The notes under the pieces are model-generated. The model was not told the origin of the DNA. It made no database searches and saw only the letters and a list, made by a program, of their open reading frames with translations. A stretch of DNA of 57,453 bases from Actinomycetes bacterium (lineage in GTDB: Bacteria > Actinomycetota > Thermoleophilia > UBA2241): the NCBI GenBank assembly GCA_029547745.1, contig JAKPOQ010000064.1, positions 1-57,453 of the forward strand, in the 5' to 3' direction. Of this stretch, positions 40,552-47,133 are shown piece after piece (positions within the stretch are counted from its first letter, which is position 1; every line of letters starts with the position of its first letter). Position numbers and translations under genes: made by a program.

Positions 40552-41489
40552 GTGCGCCGACGAAGGGACAGGCGCGGCCGCGCGACGTCATGGAGGGCTA
40601 CGCCCTGGTCGCCGTGAGCTTCCTCATCTGGGGACTCATCGGCGCCCTGGTGCGCTGGGTGACCATGCCGGAGAGCGCTCTGAACGTGCTCCGCATGGTG
40701 ATCGGCGCGGCGCTGGTCGGCGCGCTGTTCGCGCGACGCGCGACGTTCGCCGAAGTCCGCCGCCGCGACGTCTGGCCGAACCTGCTGCTGATGGGCGCCT
40801 TCAGCGCCAGCACGATCCTGCTGTTCTTCGTCGCCATGCGCCTGACGGACGTCGCGGTGGGCATGTTCCTGCTGTTCACGAGCCCGGTCTACGTCGCCCT
40901 CCTTGCGCCGCGGTTCATGCGCCAGCCGGTGGACCGTGTCGTTTATCCCGCGCTCGCCATCGCCGTCGCCGGGATGCTCGTCATCCTCCTCCCCGGGTTG
41001 CTCGGCGTCGGCGGTCTCTCGCTTCTCGGTGTCGCCTGCGGGGCTGCGACCGGCTTCCTGTACGCCTGCTACGCCCTGGTCACGAAGCGCCTGACCGGTC
41101 GCGCGCGGAGCACGACGATCGCCTTGGCCGAGATGGTGATCGACGCGGTGCTCCTGTTGCCTCTGGGGGCGTGGCAGGTGTTCGGTACGGGGTACGACAT
41201 CACACGCAACGACGTCGTGGCCGCCGTCGTGCTTGGCGTCGTCTGCACGGCGCTGCCCTACGTCCTCTACGTCGAGGGCCTGCGCCGCGTGCGCGTCGAG
41301 CACGCCTCGATCATCGGCTACCTTGAGCCGGTGAGCGCGCCGTTCTACGCCTACCTCCTGCTCGGCGAGGCGCCGGCGCCCACCACCGTGCTCGGCGCGG
41401 TGCTCATCACCGTCGCCGGCGTGCTCGTCATCGTGTACGGCCAGCGGGAGACGCCGGTCGGACCCGATGCCGGAGACGCCGGATCGTGA
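40548..41489 (+). CDS. EamA-family transporter (operon copy 2)
   Basis: 313 residues, ATG overlapping the previous stop (ATGA). Paralogue of both neighbours, with FVAMRLTDVAVGMFLLFTSPVY and HASIIGYLEPVSAPFYAYLLLGE. Probably cytoplasmic-membrane exporter. Substrate unknown. Confidence 0.9.
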   Translation: MSAPTKGQARPRDVMEGYALVAVSFLIWGLIGALVRWVTMPESALNVLRMVIGAALVGALFARRATFAEVRRRDVWPNLLLMGAFSASTILLFFVAMRLTDVAVGMFLLFTSPVYVALLAPRFMRQPVDRVVYPALAIAVAGMLVILLPGLLGVGGLSLLGVACGAATGFLYACYALVTKRLTGRARSTTIALAEMVIDAVLLLPLGAWQVFGTGYDITRNDVVAAVVLGVVCTALPYVLYVEGLRRVRVEHASIIGYLEPVSAPFYAYLLLGEAPAPTTVLGAVLITVAGVLVIVYGQRETPVGPDAGDAGS

Positions 41490-42409
41490 AGAGGCGCCCG
41501 ATCGTGACAAGTCGATCGGCGTCAGGCTACGCGCTCGTCGCCGGGTCGTTCGCGATCATGGGGCTGATCGGCACGCTGGTGGAGTGGGCCACGGCGCCGG
41601 AGAGCGCGCTGCTCGTGATGCGCTTCGTGGTCGCCGGCGCGGCCCTGAGCGCGGTGTTCGCGCGCCGGCAGCCTTTGGCCGGCGCGCGCGACCGCGCCGT
41701 CTGGCCGCGCCTCCTCCTGATGGGGGCGATCGACGCCGTGTCGCTGCTCCTGTTCTTCGTCGCGATCCGCGAGAACGGCGTCGCCATCGGGATGTTCCTC
41801 CAGTTCCTCGCTCCGGTGTGGGTCGCGGTCATCGCCCCCTGCGTTCTCCACTCGCGCACCGACCGCATCGTCTTTCCGGCGCTCGCCGTCGCCCTCGCGG
41901 GTCTCGCCGTGATTCTGGCGCCGTCGCTCGTCGGCGACGGCGCCGACCTGTCCCGGTGGGGTGTCGTCGCCGGCCTGCTCGCCGGGCTCGCGTACGCCGG
42001 CTTCCAGCTCACGGTGAAGGACCTGACCGCCCGGGTGTCGAGCGTCGGGATCGTCGTCGCCGAGGCGTGGCTGGACGCGGCGTTCCTGCTCCCCCTGGCG
42101 CTCGCACAGACGGTCGGCGCCGGCTACAGACTGACGCGTACGGACCTCACCTCCGCCCTCATCCTCGGCCTCGTCTGCACGGCGCTCGGGTACACGATGT
42201 GGACGGAGGGGACGGCACGGATCCGCGTGCAGCACTCCGCCATCTTGGGCTACCTCGAGCCGGTGACCGCGCCGGTCTACGCGCTGCTCCTGCTCGGGCA
42301 GACGATGTCGGGCTGGACGGTGGCCGGCGGCGCCCTCATCGTCCTCGCCGGCGTGCTGATCCTGGTCTGGGGCGAACGGGAGGAGCCGGTCGCCGAGCCC
42401 CCGACGTGA
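41486..42409 (+). CDS. EamA-family transporter (operon copy 3)
   Basis: 307 residues with a GTG start overlapping the previous stop (GTGA). Same architecture: FVAIRENGVAIGMFLQFLAPVW and HSAILGYLEPVTAPVYALLLLGQ. Three consecutive, overlapping EamA genes are unusual and may provide hetero-oligomers or a set of related substrates. Its stop codon is inside a large hairpin. Confidence 0.9.
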   Translation: MKRRPIVTSRSASGYALVAGSFAIMGLIGTLVEWATAPESALLVMRFVVAGAALSAVFARRQPLAGARDRAVWPRLLLMGAIDAVSLLLFFVAIRENGVAIGMFLQFLAPVWVAVIAPCVLHSRTDRIVFPALAVALAGLAVILAPSLVGDGADLSRWGVVAGLLAGLAYAGFQLTVKDLTARVSSVGIVVAEAWLDAAFLLPLALAQTVGAGYRLTRTDLTSALILGLVCTALGYTMWTEGTARIRVQHSAILGYLEPVTAPVYALLLLGQTMSGWTVAGGALIVLAGVLILVWGEREEPVAEPPT

Positions 42410-42456
42410 TCCCGGGGCGCGGCGCGCCATCTTGGCGCGCCGCGCCCCGGGATCAC
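42406..42456 (+). terminator. Perfect 23-bp stem-loop over the stop codon of the EamA operon
   Basis: Arms 42406-42428 and 42434-42456 are exact complements around ATCTT. The left arm contains the TGA stop. There is no U-tract, but the length makes termination very likely. Confidence 0.75.
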
Positions 42457-42494
42457 CAAGCGGGCGACGGCGCCGGGGTGACCGTTCGCCGCCG

Positions 42495-42544
42495 TTCCGA
42501 TACCCTTGACGTAGAGGCCTTCCGATACCCTTGACGCAGAGGCG
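42495..42544 (+). repeat. 25-bp tandem repeat carrying CCCTTGACG in front of the aminotransferase gene
   Basis: TTCCGATACCCTTGACG followed by TAGAGGCC or CAGAGGCG, two adjacent copies (42495-42519, 42520-42544). Each copy includes TTGACG, a good -35 hexamer, about 110-130 bases before the aminotransferase start. It could be a duplicated promoter or an activator site. No convincing -10 follows at 17 bases. Confidence 0.6.
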
Positions 42545-42653
42545 ACATGACCTGCGTGCGCGTCTCATCTCCGGCCTTACCCGACCGGCCTGTCGCCGGG
42601 TCTCTCGCTCGTGCCGCTCACTCCGCGCTGAGGCGCTGAAAGGAGCCCACAAG

Positions 42654-43922
42654 ATGAAGAAGCGCGTCGAGAGCGCACCCAAGCTCAACCTCACGAAGTC
42701 CATGGCGATGCTCGAGGAAGCCCAGCGCCTCACGCCTGGCGGCGTCGGCGGCATCCGCCGGCCGTACAACTTCGTCATCGGTGAGTACCCCGTCTTCATC
42801 GAGCGCGGCGAAGGCGGCCACATCATCGACGTCGACGGCAACGAGTACATCGACATGCTCTGCGCCTACGGGCCGATCATCCTCGGCTACGTCGAGCCCG
42901 AGATCAATGAGGCCGTCAAGAAGCGGATGGACCTGGGCTTCTGCTTCAGCCTCGTGCAGCCCGTCCAGAACGAGCTCGAGGAACGGCTCGCGCAGATCCT
43001 GCCCTGCGGCGAACAGACGATCATCGTGAAGACGGGCAGTGACGCTACGAACGCGGCCGTGCGGGCGATGCGCGCCTACACGGGGCGTGACGTCATCGCC
43101 CGTTGCGGCTACCACGGCTGGGGCGACTGGTGCGTCGAGAACCACGGCGGCGTCCCGCAGGCCGTCGTCGAGCTCACCAAGGAGTTCGAGTACGGCGACG
43201 TGGCCGACCTCGAGCGCGTCTTCGCCGAGAACCCGGGCAAGGTCGGCGGGGTCATCCTCACCCCGGTCGGTCACCCGACGGCCAAGGCCGTCGTCCCGCC
43301 GCCGGACGGCTACCTGCAAGCGGTGATCGACCTCTGCCACAAGAACGACACCCCCATCTGCTTCGACGAGATCCGCACCGGCTTCCGGGTCGCCATGGGC
43401 GGCGCCCAGCAGCGCTACGGCGCCACCCCCGACCTGACGACGGTCGGCAAGGCGATGGCCAACGGCTACCCGATCGCCGCCGTGGTGGGCAAGGCCGACA
43501 TCCTCGGCGTGTACGTCAAGGACGCCTTCCTGAGCTCCACCTTCTTCTCGAACAGTCTCGAGATGGTCGCCGCCATGAAGTGCATGGACATCCTCGAGCG
43601 TGAGAAGGTCCAGGATGTGATCTGGGAGCGGGGGACACGCTTCCTCGACCGCCTCGGCAAGATCGTCGCGGCCTCCGGCGTCCCGGTCACGATGAGCGGT
43701 ATCCCGCCGATGCCCTTCCTCACGTTCGACCACGCGGACGATCACTACCGGGAGCGTCGCACCGAGTTCTACACGCAGTGCATCCGCCGCGGGCTCTTCG
43801 TGCAGCCGTACCATCACTGGTACATCGCCTACCGGCACACTGGGGAAGACCTCACGCGGGCGCTCGACGTCGTGGAAGAGAGCCTCGCCTACGTGGCGCA
43901 GGAGTACCCGTACAGCGCATGA
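42654..43922 (+). CDS. Class III aminotransferase, GSA-aminomutase-like
   Basis: 422 residues, AAAGGAG 8-9 bases before the ATG. Fold-type I PLP enzyme: TPGGVGGIRRPY at the N-terminus, VKTGSDATNAAVRAMRAYTGR, YHGWGDW, PLP-binding aspartate D238 in CFDEIRTGFR and PLP lysine K266 in TVGKAMANGYP. These are shared with glutamate-1-semialdehyde aminomutase and with beta-amino-acid transaminases. As no heme genes are nearby and it precedes a beta-keto-acid cleavage enzyme, a role in turning a beta-amino acid such as beta-lysine into the 3-oxo acid is plausible. It is inferred from context only. Confidence 0.88.
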   Translation: MKKRVESAPKLNLTKSMAMLEEAQRLTPGGVGGIRRPYNFVIGEYPVFIERGEGGHIIDVDGNEYIDMLCAYGPIILGYVEPEINEAVKKRMDLGFCFSLVQPVQNELEERLAQILPCGEQTIIVKTGSDATNAAVRAMRAYTGRDVIARCGYHGWGDWCVENHGGVPQAVVELTKEFEYGDVADLERVFAENPGKVGGVILTPVGHPTAKAVVPPPDGYLQAVIDLCHKNDTPICFDEIRTGFRVAMGGAQQRYGATPDLTTVGKAMANGYPIAAVVGKADILGVYVKDAFLSSTFFSNSLEMVAAMKCMDILEREKVQDVIWERGTRFLDRLGKIVAASGVPVTMSGIPPMPFLTFDHADDHYRERRTEFYTQCIRRGLFVQPYHHWYIAYRHTGEDLTRALDVVEESLAYVAQEYPYSA

Positions 43923-43926
43923 CCAA

Positions 43927-43962
43927 GGGGCGAGGGGGCGGGGTGACCCGCCCCCTCGCCCC
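43927..43962 (+). terminator. Perfect 16-bp stem-loop between aminotransferase and cleavage enzyme
   Basis: Arms 43927-43942 and 43947-43962 (G-rich and exact complement), loop GTGA. It lies 5 bases after the aminotransferase stop and 21 before the next start, so it probably tunes rather than ends expression. Confidence 0.65.
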
Positions 43963-43983
43963 CGTCCCGACCAGGGGGAGGAG

Positions 43984-44811
43984 ATGGACAAGCTCATCAT
44001 CACCGTCGCCGGCGTGGGCGCCGAGACGACGAAAGAGGCGCAGCCCGCGCTTCCCGTCACGGCGCAGGAGATCGGCGAGGACGCCGCCCGTTGCCGCGAG
44101 GTCGGCGCCAGCATCTACCACCTCCACGTGCGGCGGCCCGACGGCACGCCGACGCAGGACAAGGACGTGTTCGCTGCTGCCATCGCGGAGATCCGCAAGC
44201 GCACCGACATCATCATCCAGACCTCGACCGGCGGCGCCATGGGCATGACGGCCGATGAGCGACTGCAGCCGCTCGAGCTCAACCCGGAGATGGCGTCGCT
44301 GACGACCGGGACGGCCAACTTCGGCGACGACGTCTTCTTCAACGACAAGGCGCTGATGCAGGAGTTCTACAGGCGCATGCAGACGAAGGGAGTGCGCCCC
44401 GAGTTCGAGATCTTCGAGGCCGGGCAGATCGACAATGCCCTGCGCCTCGTCAAGGAGAACGGCCCGGCCGGGCCGCTCATGCATTGGGACCTCGTTCTCG
44501 GTGTCCCCGGCAGCATGAGCGGTGAGCCGCGCAACGTCGTCTTCCTCGTCGACCGCCTCCCCGCCGGCTCGACGTGGACGGCGACCGGCATCGGCCGCTG
44601 GCACATGCCGGTCACCATGACCGCGCTCGCCCTGGGGGGCAACGTGCGCGTCGGCCTCGAGGACAACATCTTCTACCACAAGGGTGTGCTGGCCGAGGGG
44701 AACGCCCAGCTTGCGGCGCGGGTGGCGCGCATCGCCGCCGAGTGGGGGCGCGAGTGTGCGACACCAGACGAGGCGCGCCGGATACTCAAACTGGCGCCGT
44801 ACGACAAGTAG
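43984..44811 (+). CDS. Beta-keto acid cleavage enzyme (BKACE, Kce family)
   Basis: 275 residues. Zn ligands H46 and H48 (HLHVR) are at the same numbers as in the characterised Kce enzyme. TSTGG at 80-84, R222 and E226 in NVRVGLEDN complete the active site. The family condenses a beta-keto acid with acetyl-CoA to give acetoacetate and a shortened acyl-CoA. Known substrates include 3-keto-5-aminohexanoate and 3-dehydrocarnitine. Adjacent to the aminotransferase and downstream of lysine 2,3-aminomutase, a 3-oxo-6-aminohexanoate or its trimethylammonio form is a reasonable guess. GGGGGAG precedes the ATG. It ends with TAG. Confidence 0.92.
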   Translation: MDKLIITVAGVGAETTKEAQPALPVTAQEIGEDAARCREVGASIYHLHVRRPDGTPTQDKDVFAAAIAEIRKRTDIIIQTSTGGAMGMTADERLQPLELNPEMASLTTGTANFGDDVFFNDKALMQEFYRRMQTKGVRPEFEIFEAGQIDNALRLVKENGPAGPLMHWDLVLGVPGSMSGEPRNVVFLVDRLPAGSTWTATGIGRWHMPVTMTALALGGNVRVGLEDNIFYHKGVLAEGNAQLAARVARIAAEWGRECATPDEARRILKLAPYDK

Positions 44812-44877
44812 GCGGGGGCGATGAGCCCGGACCTGCGTCTCGGTATGCGGGGCGTGCACAACTCTGACAACCCTTGA

Positions 44878-44907
44878 GCCCTCCCTGTGCCTGCCGGCCG
44901 GGAGGGC
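44878..44907 (+). terminator. Stem-loop after the cleavage-enzyme gene
   Basis: GCCCTCCC (44878-44885) pairs with GGGAGGGC (44900-44907), 14-base loop. A possible -10 (TACACT, 44914-44919) for the next gene follows. Confidence 0.5.
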
Positions 44908-44967
44908 CTGGGGTACACTAGCCTGTCAGCCAGAGCGAGCCGAACCTATGCCTTTCGAGGAGCGCCG

Positions 44968-47067
44968 GTGGCCTTCCGGTCAAAGAGACGCACGCCCGAA
45001 CGTGGCGAAGCCGAGCTCCTGCGCGGCCTTGTGAACCTCGCCGGCCGAGTGCAGGCCGGTCGCGAGCTCGAGGGTATCGTGCGCGCCGTGGCCGGCACGG
45101 TGGCGCAGACGTTCGGCTATCGCGAGGCCACGGTCTACATCGTCGAGAATGACGGCGAGACGTTCCGCGCCCAGGCGATCGTCGGTAGGCGCCCCGAGCA
45201 CGACGCCGACTTGTTCGCGCGGCCCGTTCCACGACGCATCTGGGACGAGCTCTTCCTCGAGAGGTACCAGATCGGGTCGTCGTTCTTCGTCGACCACCAC
45301 ATGCACCGCTGGACGGAGGAGCAGTCGTATTACTTCCCGCCCCTTCCGCTCGGCCCGCGCGACGAAGAGGAGTGGCACGAAGACGACGCCCTCTTCGTCC
45401 CCATGTACGACAAACACCAGCGGCTCGTGGGCGTCCTCGACCTCTGTGACCCGATCGACCGGGCGGTCCCGGATCTCGAACAGGTGAAGGCGCTCGAAGT
45501 GTTCGCCGTGCACGCTGCGGTGGCGATCGAGAACGCGCGCCAGTACGAGGAGCTCGAGAGGACGAGCGACGAGCTGCAACGGCAACTCCGGCTGCGTCAC
45601 GAGCTCCTCGACGTGAGCGCCGCGCTGCTTTCGACCCTCGACCAGAACGACGTCTTCGCCCTCATCACCTCGCTGCTGAAGGGGATGGTCGACTACGACA
45701 CCATGGACATCCGTCTCTTCGACGAAGAGGCGCGGGAGCTCGTCGCCATCTACGCGCGTGACGAGAACGCCGACGAGATGCTCGGCTTCCGGAGCTCGAT
45801 CGACGAGGGAGTGAGCGGCTGGGTCTTCCGCCACAACGAAGCGGCGCTGGTCAACGACATGGGCCACGACCCTCGGGCCGTCTTCGTGCCCGGCACCGAA
45901 GAGGGCGAGCCCCAAGCTTCCATCATCGTGCCGCTCAACGTGCGCGGCAACGTCACCGGGGTGCTCTGCATCGACCGGCTGCACGGGCACACGTTCCACG
46001 AGAGCGAGCTCGAGCCGGTGGAGCTCTTCGCCAACATGGCGGCGATCGCCATCCAGAACGCGCGCACATACGAGGAGATGCAGCGTCAGGCCGTCACCGA
46101 TGGCGCGACCGGCATCCACAACTATCGCCACTTCCATGAGACTCTCAAGATGACCGTCAGCCGAGCCCGGCGCTACAAGGAGACGTTCTGCCTGCTCATG
46201 ATGGACCTCGACCGCTTCAAGACGGTTAACGACACCATCGGGCATCAGGCCGGCGACGACGTGCTGCGCGCGGTGGCCGACGTTCTGCGCTCTTGTTCGC
46301 GTGAGTCGGACTATCAGGCCCGCTACGGCGGCGATGAGTTCGTCACGCTCCTGCCGCAGACGGGCCTGGCCGAGGCGGCTACGCTTGCCGAACGCGTGCG
46401 CAGGGACGTCGCCGAGATCGAAGTCGGTCGCGGCCTGCGGGTTACTATGTCGATCGGCGTAGCCGCGTTCCCCGATTCGGCGCGGGACGGCGACGGAGTG
46501 CTGGCGGCTGCAGACGCGGCCCTGTTGCGCGCCAAAGTGACCGGCCGCGACCGGGTCTGCCTTGCCGGCGAAGAGACGACTTGCGTGTCCGCGGCCGGCG
46601 GTGGCGCGCTGGTGGTCTTGGGACGGCGGTTCGCCAGGGCGCTCGAGCTGAGCGAGGTCGAGACCGCCGGTCTCGCCACGGCGCTCGCTGTTTGCGAGGC
46701 GGACGCAGCGCTCAGCGACGAGGTCCAGGCTATCTTGGGGCCCGCTGCCGGCGACGGAACCGGCGGCGATGGCGCCGCCCCGCATGAGGTCCGCCGCCAG
46801 GCGGTCGAGGCGCTGCTCTACGGCAGCGAACGTTGGGATGGCAGCGGGTATCCCGAGGGGCGTCACGGCAGCTCGATCCCGCGCGTGGCCCGCGCCTTCG
46901 CCGTGTGCCTCGAGTACGACAGGGCGGGTCACGACACCGGTGCGGCCGAGAAGCTGCGCGCGGCCGCCGGCCGCCAGCTTGACCCTGGCATGGTCCGGCG
47001 CCTCCTCGGCATGGTGCACGGAGCGCGACGCGAGGTCAAGCGCGAGGTCGCGTCACCGGCTGCCTGA
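44968..47067 (+). CDS. Diguanylate cyclase with two GAF domains and a degenerate HD-GYP tail
   Basis: About 699 residues from GTG 44968 (GAGG 7 bases upstream). GAF domain 1 at about 30-190, GAF 2 at about 215-375, GGDEF domain about 390-555 with intact GGDEF at 454-458. An RESD product-inhibition site ends exactly five residues before it, so it should make c-di-GMP under feedback control. The C-terminus (about 580-690) resembles the end of an HD-GYP domain (ERWDGSGYPEG near 622) but lacks the catalytic HD pair, so it is probably not a phosphodiesterase. No membrane segment; cytoplasmic. The GAF ligands are unknown. Confidence 0.9.
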   Translation: MAFRSKRRTPERGEAELLRGLVNLAGRVQAGRELEGIVRAVAGTVAQTFGYREATVYIVENDGETFRAQAIVGRRPEHDADLFARPVPRRIWDELFLERYQIGSSFFVDHHMHRWTEEQSYYFPPLPLGPRDEEEWHEDDALFVPMYDKHQRLVGVLDLCDPIDRAVPDLEQVKALEVFAVHAAVAIENARQYEELERTSDELQRQLRLRHELLDVSAALLSTLDQNDVFALITSLLKGMVDYDTMDIRLFDEEARELVAIYARDENADEMLGFRSSIDEGVSGWVFRHNEAALVNDMGHDPRAVFVPGTEEGEPQASIIVPLNVRGNVTGVLCIDRLHGHTFHESELEPVELFANMAAIAIQNARTYEEMQRQAVTDGATGIHNYRHFHETLKMTVSRARRYKETFCLLMMDLDRFKTVNDTIGHQAGDDVLRAVADVLRSCSRESDYQARYGGDEFVTLLPQTGLAEAATLAERVRRDVAEIEVGRGLRVTMSIGVAAFPDSARDGDGVLAAADAALLRAKVTGRDRVCLAGEETTCVSAAGGGALVVLGRRFARALELSEVETAGLATALAVCEADAALSDEVQAILGPAAGDGTGGDGAAPHEVRRQAVEALLYGSERWDGSGYPEGRHGSSIPRVARAFAVCLEYDRAGHDTGAAEKLRAAAGRQLDPGMVRRLLGMVHGARREVKREVASPAA

Positions 47068-47133
47068 GCGTCGGCCCGGGTGCGGCGCCGCTTGCGGCGC
47101 GCATGGCCGACGCCCCTGTGCGATACTGGGGGC

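Noticed and set aside
42654-43922. Heme-pathway glutamate-1-semialdehyde aminomutase (hemL)
   Set aside because: The fold matches, but there is no heme gene nearby and the context is beta-keto acid cleavage; assignment left at family level.
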